A DNA stretch of 64,000 nt from Agarophyton chilense. Its lineage: Eukaryota > Rhodophyta > Florideophyceae > Gracilariales > Gracilariaceae. The DNA lies in NCBI GenBank assembly GCA_030374765.1, contig JARGXX010000068.1, forward strand, positions 1,116,001 through 1,180,000, given 5' to 3'. Shown here piece after piece: positions 45,340 to 57,850 of the stretch; the first letter of the stretch is position 1, and each line of letters begins with the position of its first letter. The notes under the pieces are model-generated. The model did not search any database. It saw only the letters and a list, made by a program, of their open reading frames with translations, and was not told the origin of the DNA. Position numbers and translations under genes: made by a program.

Positions 45340-47530
45340 AAGTACAGAAGCAACCGCCATTTTGGATGCAGGAAATACACCCACCCCACCAGACCATAGG
45401 CCTCCTACGGCAGGACCAGTTGCCACTTCAACGCCGACGATGTGGCCTGAACCCCAGGTTGATAGTATCAGCGACTGCAGTAGCACAAGAAGCCAACCGC
45501 AAGGAGTACTGACTCCCCTGTACGACCCTGAAAGGACTCGCTGAGAACCCACAGTAGCAGCGCGTTTACGAGAACGCCTCACTCGGTCCACCTCCAGGCC
45601 AGGAACACTCTAAGGAGAACCCCGAAAGCTAGAAAGAATTAGAGATAATATTCCAGTAGGGCTTGCCGACCTTCTCTGGCCCAGTCTCCGTTAGCTCTGC
45701 TCAGCCTATGTGGATTCCATTGTCAACTTGAGACTCGCTACGGTGATCACTGACCATACGGGTCACGTCATTACGCGATTCGTCCCCAAGGTCATGGACT
45801 CGAAGCTATTATTAGACTCCCTCCTTCAGGCCGTTCAAGGAGCAGTCACCAGCCCATCTATCAACGCGGTCCCTAGGAGCACTTCACAAGTCAACCATCC
45901 GGCTTCCATATGGCAACCCCCTACCGAAACCCCAGGAGTGGAGGTGTTACCCGCCCCTCGCCGGAAACACCATCAGGAAAATTCAGTGGAAGGACAATCT
46001 AGGATCAGAAGAGAGGCTCCGCGTCTAGAAGAGAGACAGATTGCCCTACCCAAAGAACAATATGAGGTACAGCGACCTCAGGGCTCCATCGGATCTGATA
46101 GAGAGATCGATCCTTTAGGTCCCTATTCCGCTGGAAAGAAGAGAAGTACACGCAGGAGAAAGAAGAACAGAAGAAGTAAAAGAAGAGAACATTTGGACAC
46201 GAGTGATTCCGAATCGGCCTCGACCGAAACGACTGACTCGGAATTGAATGAGGCTCACGTTCGAGGGCTCAGACCACTGACAAGGACAAAAGAACTTTTC
46301 CTTAAGGTTCTGGACTACCGGAATTACCGGCTGGCCGACAGGTCCCCGAGATATTCTGGTTCGGTGGCTTGCAGAATCGGCAAATGGGCCAAACGGATGC
46401 AACTAACCATTATGAACGAGTTCTCGGGTTCCGATCCCTTTGGTGTCACTAGGTTTCTCAGTTTGTTCCGTACGGCCTGCGATCAGAACGGTGTCCATGA
46501 GGGCGCCGCACTTTACCTTTTCCAATTCTTCCTTACAGGACAGGCGCGTGACCGAGTGGTTTCGAAGATATCTGGCACAATTGACCTCGTGGACGCTCAA
46601 GACCGTAAGCTCCTCAGGTCATACGCTCAGGTTGTTTATAACCTCTTGGAAACTTACGCCACGTATGACGTTATAATGGATGCCCAACAGGAAGTAATAT
46701 CCTTCAGGCAGAGCTCCAACGTGACCGAATCCGCTTTCGCAGACGACCTATGGAAGAGGGCTTACCGATGTGGAAATGTATTCTCCGAAGAACGGCTGAA
46801 ACGTCACTTCATCACGGGATTACTGCCTGCCATTCGGACACATGTCCGCAATTACTAAACGGAAAACCCACAATAATCCTTCCGAAGGCTCCTTACTTAT
46901 ACCGAGAGCTATGGAAAAACCTACAGGAGTACCAGGCAAAATGTTGACATATCAAGAGAACACGCAACTCTATTGTGTAAACCGCCCCAAGCCCATTTGG
47001 TTAGCTCCACGGAATCAGACATGGATTCATCACTCCATTATGCCGACTCGGAAGATGTCCTGGCCGTTAATTTCAGTGCTCCTCCGTCTGGGCCCCCATC
47101 ATATACCTCCCAGGGAACTACAGCGACCATTGGCCCAACCCCACGCAAGTATTCACCCTTTCCGCCCCGAAAGGACGTTTTTGTTCGCTGCCCGAGGGCT
47201 TGCTTCCTCAGCCTTTCAATGGTCCAGCCTTGTGACTGCACGAGGTATCTGCCTGGTAACGCACGCAAAACCCTCCTAGCCTTACGGGAAGAAAGTTACC
47301 GGGTGCGGCGATCCGAAGGAATTTTTAACAGGGCACAACAACGAAGCACAGGGATCCCTGGAAGCTCACGCTATGCCATGTCTCCGGTTACTCCGATCAA
47401 AGCCCCACGGACTTAGGCCATTGTAGACCCTACGGACGACCCAGAAGAGAAATCTTATCCTCAGGAAAAACGGAAACCCCATCGGAAAACTCTTAGAGGG
47501 ACGATGCGAGGCAAATCCTCCCTCTTGAAC
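45340..47530 (+). pseudogene. E5 gag remains
   Basis: Gag related to E4, with an Arg/Ser-rich linker and capsid region (FLSLFRTACDQNGVHEGAAL, HFITGLLPAIRTHVRNY). The longest open stretch is 45710-46858. Part of a fossil; broken. Confidence 0.75.
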
Positions 47531-47546
47531 CCCCTGCCTCAACCTA

Positions 47547-49834
47547 TTGGGCGGTCATAAGCCAAGGAGCTCCTCACCTCCCAACACAAACCACCCTCAA
47601 TGGGCCGATCAGGATGAACCAGAATTGAAACACAGTAATGACCAAGTCTGTATCTTCAGGAAAGAGAATTATAAAGTTCGAGAAACCGTGGGACTTAGTT
47701 CCAACAACTCTCGAATAACCAAAGCCGTACTGGACACAGGCGCTGGTCCCAATTTGGTCTATCCTAAGCTACTCCCACTTGGTTGACAAGATTTCATTCA
47801 GGCAAGGAAGACCCCCAGGATTACCGATGCAATACATGGACCTAATTTGGGGGCTCAGGTAATCCTAGGGACCTCCTTTAGCGATGGATACATTAAGTCT
47901 ATTTATCCAGGCCTTCGGAAAGTCAAATTCTATCGCGCTCCTTCCATCTCCATAGCTGGTTGCGCCCCAGAGCCAGAAGCTAACCAAAAACGTGTGGTTT
48001 TCTCCGAAAACACGGAGTCCAATAAGGTTCGCTTGTCGAAGGAAATAGTATGGCCATCGACAAGCGAACGTGTTTTTGGAGATAATCGCTCGATTTGGGT
48101 AATGGGGGGTATCGTAAGTAGCGATAAACCCGATAACCCAAATCAATGTATCGGTCCATTCCCAGTCCTCAGGTCTCGTGACGATTCAGAACCACCCAAA
48201 AACGATTCAGAAGCACCTTACCTTAATGGCCAATGTAGTTCTCGACATCTGCCCCAACATGCCCTTTTTGGTCAAAATCAGCAACTTCAAAGATAATCCC
48301 ATATGGCTACCTGACGGTACAGTGATTGCCATCACTCTACATGCGCCCGTGGCAATCATAGAAGCCCAATTGTATGACCTTTCCGCGCCAACTACCGACG
48401 AGGACGTCAACTCTTGGGAGGTGACAGTCGCTATCGGAGCGGAATTCGAATCCTATAGGCCCCAGGTACTTGATCTTTTCAGGGAATACCAGACCATATG
48501 GTCAGGTAGATTGGAAAAAATGAAAGACACTACACACCGCATTGGCCTTCAGGATGATGCTAGACCACAGTTCCAGCACCCGTACCGTAAAGACTTGAGG
48601 GGTAGGGAGATTGTCGCCGACCAAGTAGACAAAATGCGCAATGCTCACGGCAGAGAGCCGGCGCCTCCTAACCAATCAGAATGGGCAAGTCCCCTTATCC
48701 TCGTGGCGAAGAAGGAAGGCTCCGCCAGGTTCTGTGTCGACTACAGGAAGCTACTGAACGCAGTATCCAAGAGGGACTCATACCCAAAATACTCCCCACG
48801 GATGACTGTCTAGATTCCCAAGGCGAAGCTGGTGTATTTACCACGCTGGACGCTAACTCCGGATATTGGCTAATTCCTTTGGCCGATGATGCGAGAGCGC
48901 TGACAACATTCCCCACCCATGAAGGTCTGTTCAGATTTACTACTATTCGCTTGGGTTTCAACAATGTGCCAGCAACCTTCCAACAGATATTGGACATCAT
49001 ATTGTCCGGACTCGAATGGAAGATCGCCTTGGTCTATTTGGATGACGTAATAATCTTGTCACGGACCGTAAAGGAACACCTTCGCCACGTGAGGAAGGTG
49101 CTAACAATCCTACAGGACGCTGGAGTAACACTGGAACTCTGCAAATGCGCCTTCTTCCAAGCCTCGGTGGACTATTTCGGTTACGTAATCCTCCCGGAAA
49201 AGCTAGAGGTAGCCACACGGAACTACGATCCTTCATAGGCTTGTGCATTGTTTACCGACGGTTCGTCCAAGGGTTTGCTAAAATCTCGGCCCCACTCAAC
49301 GCAATGCTGAAGAAGGGAACAACTTTGGAGTTTGAGGCCCTTACCGACAACAAGCACGAGAAATTTCAGACCCTAAAGAGGAAATTGCTGAACCCAGCTA
49401 TATTGGCTTTATCAAAACCCAATGGGACTTTTGTCCTGGACACAAGTGTCTCTGATGTCCAAGTGGGATGTGCACTGCTACAGGAACGGGATTCACCGAA
49501 GGACTATCAACCTGTTGGATACTGGAGCAGAACGCTCACCAGCGCAGAGCGCAACTACAGTACCACCAAAAAGGAATGGCTAGCCATCGTATGGTCCGTA
49601 CTGATCCTCCGTCCGTACCTCGAGGGAACTAGGTTTACCATTAGGACAGACCACGATTCACTCCGCTGGTTACTCAATATGACCGATGCATCAAGTCGCC
49701 TCCGTCGGTGGCGCCTAAGGCCGTCAGAATATGACTACGATATAACCTATTGTCCAGGCAGTAGGACCAGGCAGCAGATGCCTTCTCGCCAATCATTACC
49801 GACGGAACTGACGACACTCCATTGGATGACCTAA
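47547..49834 (+). pseudogene. E5 protease, RT and RNase H remains
   Basis: Protease AVLDTGAGPNLVYPKLLPLG near 47,730; RT with LDANSGYWLIPLADDARALT and VYLDDVIILSR near 49,035; RNase H with VLDTSVSDVQVGCALL and TDHDSLRWLLNMTDASS near 49,650. Part of a fossil; broken. Confidence 0.85.
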
Positions 49835-49879
49835 TTCTTACCACGTTTACAGACGATGGACCTCAGTACTATACGGAAA

Positions 49880-51600
49880 CGGATGACGTTAGGGGTAAGG
49901 TCGAAGACGAGTACTGCAAAGAAACAGCACAATTGGTAGAAAAACCCTCGATGCCTATTCGATTATGACCAATTCGGACTACTTTGTCGCCGCTCATCGC
50001 TGTAGGGCGCACTCCAACGGGTAATAATAAGTCCACTAAGGGCGCGATTCCTATACCTCGCCCATTTCCCTCGCTTGGTTGGTCACCCTGGAGGCCGTCA
50101 AACATACCAAACCCTAAGGAAGTTCTTCTACTGACCACTAATGGCGCAGGACCTACGGCATACCGCATGGAACTTTACATCTTGCGTTCAAATCCGAGGG
50201 TCTCGCGCCAACCATCAGGCCAAATGGAAACTCTTTCTCGCCGCAGGCCCGATGGAATTTGTGGCAATGGATATAATTGGGCCTTTGCGTAAGTCGTCCA
50301 ATGGGAAAAGGTTTGTCTTGGTAATAACCGATAGGTTTACCAAACTTACCCGAGCCCTACCCCTAGGGAAGACAACAGCCACAGATGTCGCCACGGCCTT
50401 CTTGTCTCACTTGGTATATTCCTATGGCATGCCAGTCTACCTCCTTACGGATAACGGAAGTCAGTTTGTATCCAAATTCTTCTCACACGTTTGTGCTACC
50501 TTAGGTATCAAACATGTGACCAATACGACGTACCACCCGCAAACCAATGGGCAAGCCGAACGCTCTGACCGCACCCTTCTGGACTGATCGGCACACTACG
50601 TATCGGAGCACCAATTGAACTGGGACGCTTACGTTGAGCCATTGGCATTATGCCTACAACGCGGAAGTGCACGCTTCCATGGGGACAACACATTTCGATT
50701 TAAGGCTAACGAGATCGCCACCGCCGATGGCGGTTAACCTTCAGGAGTCCATTACTCCCCAGGACGTAACCGAAGGAATGACTCCTACCCAGGCGAAGCG
50801 CTACTCGCCCCGACGCATCGACCGCATTATCAAATCGACTAGAGCTGTACTGACCAAAGCCCAACGGCGTTACAAGGTGAATTTTGACAAGGCCGTCTGT
50901 AACACACCTACCTTTGGGAAAGGAGAATTCTTTCACCTGGACCGGCCGCCAACGGACAATGATGAACTCGAGAACACTACGCAGAAGCTCTAACCTCGCT
51001 CTGCGGGACCATACAAAGTCCTTAAGGCCAATCAACACATCATTACGTTACTAATTGACGGCCTACGGGAAACAGCATCTATCGATCGGTTGACACAAGC
51101 CCCCAGCTCTCCCAAATCACCAAAGTCCCATTCCTCTGGCCCAACGAAATCAAAACGACCTCAGGTCGGCGCTCAAGTCCCCACACACCCTATGACAGTT
51201 CTCGCGGACCTGAATAGCCCCATGGACCCGATGATCAATGCCAATGACGATGAACAATCTCTTACAACCGAATCAGATGGATTCGCCCCTCTGGACCACA
51301 ATCCCCTCCCGGAGAACGAACACCAACCGGATACGTGCTTGAGCGCATCATCTCCCCTGGTCAGGGAGAAGATAGAATTATGCGCTATCACGTCCGTTGG
51401 TTTGGCTAAACCAATGAGGAAGACAATTGACAAGAGCTTCAAACCATTCCGGCTAAATTTATCGCCGGTTATTGGCACCAAATCGGCAGAACGGAGCGCA
51501 GTCTTCAGAAGGGGGTAACTATTGTCCCAAAAATACCAAAATGCCTCCCAAACCGCCTCCCGATAAGACGGTTCCCCGTAACTCCCGCATCAGGGAACGA
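49880..51600 (+). pseudogene. E5 integrase and tail remains
   Basis: Integrase core with EFVAMDIIGPLRKSSNGKRF, LLTDNGSQFVSKFFSHVCAT and TYHPQTNGQAE near 50,250-50,560, followed by a decayed tail in the place of the E4 chromodomain. Part of a fossil; broken. Confidence 0.8.
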
Positions 51601-51800
51601 CGTCAGTCTTCAGGCAAAATCTGAGGAAGACTTGAGACACTCTCAAGGTTGGATGCCGTCCTGGGGCACGCACGTTTGAGGAATACAGAAAGCAAATTTG
51701 GAAAAGCACAAGCATTACTTTGTTAGACTAATTAGCAGAAGCCTAACAGCCCTTGCAATGAAATGAACGTTCGCAAAAACGCTTTGAACATCAACACGCC

Positions 51801-53800
51801 TCACTGAGGCGGCGCAGGAGTAACTCCATCGTCCATATTGGAACCTTCTGGAGCAAAACCGGGACTAGGGTCACCCAAAGAGCCCACTGTACCAACTGGA
51901 CCGGCCCCAGCGAGCTGAGCACGATTCTTCGAGAGAGATTCACCTGAGGAACTATTGTCACTACCAAAAGCCTCCTGGTCGCACAAATTTACACCATACC
52001 GAGCATTTAAATTGGCAGTAACCCTCTGGGGCATCACTTGTGCATTCTGCTGCAGGGGATTGACCTTATCGGCCTCCTGATCCTGACCCTGTTGGACATC
52101 CACGACAAAGCGCGCCAAGCGACGCTCCCAGGAGCAGGGTTCCCTCAGGACTGTCGCAATTTCCATGGAGGCAGTAATACCAACGGTACGGCAGACACGA
52201 CAAAGATCTGCGGCTGCAGCCGTGAACGATGCGAAAAAATGCGGCAACGGGGAGAACGGAGAGATCTCGTGGACCCCAGTGGACGTCTGAGCCAGCGCAT
52301 CACCCACAGAAATTTTTTCTTCAACAGTAACCTCGCCAGAAGGGATATCCACTTAGGCGATGGCCGGCTCGTATGAGAGTTCATCCTAAGGAGCACCGCC
52401 CGGAGGAGCTGGAGGAGAGAAAGTGGTCGGTAACACAACAGGGGACTCTACCAGAGGATTGAGGCCCTCTACGGGCAGGACGAAGGGATCTTTCCCGAAG
52501 GATTGTCCATCGGAGACACCAATTGGAACCAACAGCGTTGCTTCCACATCAGGCTCGAAGCACAGGAGATCGAAACCAATGGTCTTCGGGTAATAGTCAG
52601 GCACATGACGCCTCGGAATATCCAACGGTTGATTCCTGAAAGGCTTGGCGGGATAGGCACGAGCGTCGTGCCGACCCTTCGGATGCAGCGGAATCTGCGT
52701 GAACGATTCGGTATCGTGGTCATACCAAAGGAACTCGAAAGTCCTGCCCCAATCGTCCTGTAGGACATGATCCAAAAGGGCCTTGGCCTCCTCAACGTCG
52801 AATTGGGTCCAACGAACGATGTTCTGGATGCCCAGGTACCTTAGGAAACGGATCATCATGTCCGGAAGTGGGATTAGACGACCTCGAGGACAGGGTCTGT
52901 TTTCGTCGTACCACATTCTCCAATCATCCGAAAGGACATTACCACGGACTTCGTACTTCGCGGTATCTAGGAAGGCCATAAAGGATATCACGCCGAGCTC
53001 AACGAAGAGTACCTGCGAGGACTGCCAAGACCTTCGGTCATTGTCGTCATCCATGAGTTGGGACGAATCAGACGCCACCACGGACGGCGTGGGGACCAAA
53101 AGGAGCGGCGAGACACGCCATTAAATGGACCATTGGTTCTCATCCACGCGGGGCAGTGAAAAATATATCGGAGGACCTTTGTCCTCACTCATGTCATGAA
53201 ACTCAACCTATTGCTAGCAGAAGAAGAACTCCAGGGATTGACGTTAAAGACCATCGGGCTTGTTCTTCTCGTTCCAATAGACCCTAGTGGACATCCAAAG
53301 GAGGCGGTCATACGGCGGTCGGAAGCACATGAGTGCCAAAAGGTTGTGACCCGCCAGAGGAAATCTGCCATGAGGCGAGATGAAGTCCACGTAGAGGTCT
53401 GAAAGGAGTTTGTTCACCCTGAACTGGAACTTGGCTTCCTCCTCGCATCAGACGTACGGCATGTCCGCTTGGATGGGGGTGCGATAGTGCGTCGCCGAAC
53501 GCGGAACCACAAAACAATGCAACCACCGGATGTACCACGAGACGCTGCGCGCGTTCTTACTGCCCCTCTGCGAATCGGGTATCTTGGCAAATCTTCGTGC
53601 GCCGAGATACATATGGCAGATTCTCTGGTATTCGTCCACAGAGGACGGAAGAATGGCATGGCGCACCGCCCGCGGATTCCGTCCGATGGTATCGTCATAG
53701 CGGTCCGCGGGATGTTCATAGGCCACTTGGTATCCCGAGGAGCTCCCCGCTCGGTTGATCGAAGCCATGGTGCCGCTGCCCACAGGTTAGTCCGTCGTTA
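51801..53800 (-). pseudogene. E5 antisense ORF
   Basis: Minus-strand frames opposite gag-pol, homologous to the E4 antisense frame: VPTPSVVASDSSQLMDDDND, LFVELGVISFMAFLDTAKYE, and a C-terminal part with SSSGESLSKNRAQLAGAG. The N-terminal end is approximate. Member of a broken element. Confidence 0.7.
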
Positions 53801-54320
53801 AATGGATAGGAAAACCGACGGAAGCGACAAAGTCCGGAGGGAGAATAGGGTATCCCACGGACATATAAAGAGGGTTCAGCATCGCGCGCAACCAATGGTA
53901 AAGGACAACGAGGGGAAGAGGAGATGATGGAATTGACCCAAGCAGACTGAAGGACGTAAACCACGGTGGACGAAGCGCGGAGGGTCGCCAAAGGAAAAGC
54001 AGAGACTAAGGAAGGCCCCAATGACCGTCAGGGGAGACTAACCCAATGGAACATCTCCCCGACGCGGCACGAGGGATACGCCGGCGATGCACCCATGGCC
54101 AGCGCTCACGGCGCGCTTGAGTTTCAGTCCTTAGGCAAATTAGTTACCACCCCGGTGCCAATGATCAGCGCATGCTGCCTGGTACCCCCCCCGGGTGATG
54201 GTGACGCGACGTCGCGTCACGTCCCATGGTACTGGGAGCATCGAAGTGTTCACGTCCCCTGGGTTAATCATGAGGCCATCTGGACTTCACCGTGATGGCC
54301 AAATCTTAAGGACGGAGATA
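53801..54320. other. E5 leader between antisense ORF and 3' LTR
   Basis: No separate gene recognised. It holds the presumed upstream region of the antisense frame and, at 54308-54320, the remains of the polypurine tract (aaggacggagata). Confidence 0.5.
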
Positions 54321-54767
54321 TTTGAAGGAGAAACGATAATGGTTGAGCTTTGTAAGCCGCCGGAGCGTGAGGGATCTTACAGACGCTACGTGGACTGGCC
54401 GCTCTCAGCTAGACTCATTTAGATTATTAATTTATTTTAATTATTGTAATGGAATAGCATTACAGCACCAGGGAGATTCCAGCACCTCGCCATTACTATT
54501 TATTTGGCTCTAGTGACGCTTCTCCCTTAGAGTAAGGTCGGCACCGTTAGGATACTAAAAAAAACCCCTTTGGTACATTTGTTCCACCAATTGGTCTTCA
54601 AGCCATCGTTTCCGTAGCTCCAACCAGTAGGACTACGCAGTAAACGCCAGCCCAATGCACTGAGTACCCTGGGAGTGCCGCCGTCAAGAATTCGAACCTT
54701 AGGACCCGCTCTACCACGCTACCACCGGTCGAGACCCGTACGCTGACCCACCAGTCATTGCGTTACA
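54321..54767 (+). repeat. E5 3' LTR
   Basis: 447-bp LTR matching 44791-45236 with about 13% difference, ending gcgttaca. Confidence 0.9.
54678..54735 (-). other. tRNA-like block in E5 3' LTR
   Basis: Third copy of the block: ggttcgaattc B-box-like T-arm and tggtagcgtggtagagcggg on the minus strand. Confidence 0.5.
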
Positions 54768-54772
54768 GAAAT

Positions 54773-55430
54773 CCTAAAGTCGCTATCGAGTAAAGAGAAC
54801 CCATATCGTATGTACTAACTTCATCTAAGCTAGAGCTCTTGTTCCGAGGGTACCCTCTATTTTGCGCTGTTAACTGCTTCTTTGTTGTGTGTTGTTTTTG
54901 TTGTTTTTGTTGTTCTGTTACGAGTGTGGAAGGGTTTTCGAACCGACTTCGTGTGTCACGCGAAAGGTTGGATACCTGGTATCCAACCTTTCGCGTGTAC
55001 ATGTGGATGGACAACCGATGCAGGTTTCGTAAATACTTAATTCATTGTGGGAATAAAGTAGGCTTTTCAGAAGGGCCTGAGCCCCGCTTCATCTAAATAC
55101 CCTGGCTCGGCCGCTACCTTGGGCAGTAAAAGGTAAGCACGCCTAGCCTTTTGCCTTCGACGTCTGTGCAGATCAGCGGCTATCCCGAACGGTTGGACTA
55201 CAGGTTTCTAAGCCATTCCTCCCCTCCGCTGGTTCCTGACCGTGCCTGATGGCAGCGATTGCCCATTATACCTACGACTAACCGGTGCTTTCGTGCGTAC
55301 GCATGGTATGCTTACACACGGCGCTTATCCACCTGGCACAATCCTGCTCTTAGGAACCATCTCACACCAGGATCCCCCCACGAAATTGTAAGGACGACCT
55401 CTGCCTGCAACTTTCCTTCAATAGTCTCTG
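54773..55430. other. Stretch right of E5, no gene recognised
   Basis: Contains a G/T-rich run (ttgttgtgtgttgtttttg, about 54890-54915), a perfect hairpin (54957-54997), and further right GC-richer sequence that may be the decayed 3' end of E6. Confidence 0.45.
54957..54997. repeat. Perfect short hairpin
   Basis: Two perfectly complementary 19-base arms (cacgcgaaaggttggatac and gtatccaacctttcgcgtg) around a 3-base loop, ctg. Same geometry as the hairpin at 1176-1226, with unrelated sequence. Confidence 0.95.
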
Positions 55431-57850
55431 TCTTTGGGGAAAGTCTGGTCATGCGGGCCAGGTAGTCCGCCACCCCATTTAATATCCCCGGGCGATACTG
55501 GATCTAGAAGTCGTATTCAACCATCAAGTCCATCACTCGGGCCAACTGCCCATGGCCATTTTTCTTCTTAAGCGCGTACAGCAGGGCCTGGTGATCTGCC
55601 AGCATAGTGAAAAGAAGATCAGAGAGAAGATACAATCTGAACTTCTTCAAAGCGAACACCACTGCGAGGGCTTCTCATTTACTCGTAGAGTACGCCTGAT
55701 TATGCATCGGTTTCCAATATGAATGGACCATCAAAGTCAGATAAAGCCAGTACGGGAGGCATCATAAGATTATCCTTTAGGTGCTCAAATGCAATCTGCA
55801 TATACTTCGTCCATTCAAACAATTTTCTTGTCGGAGGTGGTAGCGTGCAACACCAACGAGCTCCTTGCGCAGTTCTTGATAAAGCGGCGATAATGTCCAG
55901 CCGACCAAAGCAAATTCCTTAAGTACATGACGTATTTAGACACGGAAGCATAAAAACTGTCCTTTATCTTGTCTGTATCCGCCTAAATTTTGTCAAAATT
56001 AATAAAATGTCCCAATAGCTCTATATCTGGTTGTGCAAAACTGCACTTGGTGTTCTTAACCTTCAAATTGGCTTTGTTCAAACGCTGCCTTACAATAACG
56101 GACTTGTTCTTCGGTCGAGTTTGAGAAGATAACCAGATCATCCACATAGACCATTGCGAATGGCAGGTCTTGTAAGACTCTATTCATCATTCTCTGGAAC
56201 GTCGAGGGGGCATTCATCAATCCAAACGGCATCACTTTGATCTTTTTCTTTCCATAGCAGCATGTAACAGTGGTCCTCTTCTGATAAGTTTGCGCCATGC
56301 AGACTTGCTTTTACCGGTTGTACAAGCCCAGAGTTGTGAATATCTGCGATAGTACTAGGTCGTCGACGATCTCTTCGATCTTCGGTAACGGCCACTCGGT
56401 TGGATTCCTCACGCACTTTAACTAACAGTAATCAACACAGAGTTGTTGCCTACCGTTCTTTTTTGTATCTATGACTATTGGAAAGGACCAAGCTGAGCTT
56501 GAAGGCGTAATTACTCCAGCTACAAGTAGTTCGTCAACTTCTTTACGCACTATGACGTTGTTCCTTGGGGGCATCCTGCGCACTTTGGAATGATTCGAAG
56601 TGTAGTCTATTAACTCAAAGGAGTGCACGAGCGAAACTTCAGCCGGCTGTATGTCACTAATATCTCAAACGGTAATGTTGGTCTTTTTCAAGGCATTCGT
56701 CAGGTTCTCTTGTGCTTCCCAATAAATTTTTTTCATCTTCGACACCAAAAGAGCTGAATTCTAACCCTCTTTCTCAACATCGGACAATTCAACGTGGCGA
56801 CTAAAGGCCTTTCACTTCACTTCATACGGCTTCTTGTTCAATAAAGCCCATACTAAGTCTGGTTCACCAGATTTATCCCCGGAGCTGGAGAGGGATGACG
56901 ATGACGGCTTAACAGACCTCATAAGGTCGGATTCGTTAGAAGATTTGAAGCCCTCGCTATCTGTGTGGGCGCCATTGATAACAAATAATTCGTTTTAGAA
57001 TGGTTACAGAACCTCTTCATCTCCGACTGGAATAGTACCTTGCTAGAGACTAAAATCTAGTCGCGTCTGCAATGCATCCAGCGTCGGGCTACGAACAAAG
57101 ACATCACACAGAGTATTCTGGACATCAAGTAATTACGAGTAGATGCTTATCGCGCCAATGGAGACTGGTACATCTTTGACACAGCCTAGCACCTGTGCGG
57201 CAGACTCATCGGCATCAGAAGCCTTCTTTGAGGTGGCCAGAGGCGACAAAGTCAAATGTTCACATAGCTCCAGCGATATTAGATTCAGAACAGCTCCGGT
57301 GTCGAGAAAGACATAAGTTACCATTCCATAAAACTTCATCGACACTACTTTCAAACAATGAGGGAGGCTAGAGGCTCCAAAGAAAAATACATGGCTCCTA
57401 GGCACACTTCCAAGCAAAAGTAACTTAAGGAGCTTCTTACTCTGTTCAGCATCGCCACGGGGTAGCTGCCTAAAGGTAAACCTGCACGATTCGGCAGTCA
57501 GTTCGGCTACCGAATCATACTTCCCGCCGTGCTTCTGAACGCCTTGGGACGGTTTTGTTACCTTACGTGACTTCTTAGGCTTACAACTAGATTTTCGTCT
57601 TGCAGCCGCTTGAGGTTCGCCGTGATTCGTGTTCACCAGAACGTCAATATCTTTGAAATGTTTGCAAGGTTGCTTTAAAAAGACTTGGTATTTCGCTTTC
57701 CTCTTCGCTTCAGCCGCGAAATCAACAAAAATAGACTCTACCACAACTGAACCATTATTACTGAAGGAAAATGCCCTTCCAGGGGGTTTCTTCGCAGGAC
57801 ATAGAAGTTTCGCTCGCTTGACGAATAGCTTGGGCTCTGACAAGCTATAC
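55430..57850 (-). mobile_element. E6: decayed Ty3/gypsy fossil
   Basis: Minus-strand remains of a gypsy lineage unlike E1-E5. Protease in 57133-57843 (YVFLDTGAVLNLISLELCEH), RT near 56422-56628 (AWSFPIVIDTKKNGRQQLCV) and 56056-56298 (VMPFGLMNAPSTFQRMMNRV, MVYVDDLVIFSNSTEEQ), and RNase H end near 55440-55560 (IQYRPGILNGVADYLARM). No LTRs found. Broken, with many breaks; very old. Confidence 0.82.

Larger units (their letters stand above)
44791..54767 (+). mobile_element. E5: old Ty3/gypsy chromodomain-family element
   Basis: Plus-orientation relative of E4, with LTRs at 44791-45236 and 54321-54767 and flanks aaaat and gaaat, consistent with a 5-bp target duplication one base decayed. Parts: LTR, primer site, gag, protease, RT-RNase H, integrase, chromodomain remains, antisense ORF, polypurine tract and LTR. 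LTRs differ by about 13% by eye, so it is the oldest dated element here. Broken, with well over ten breaks. Confidence 0.88.
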
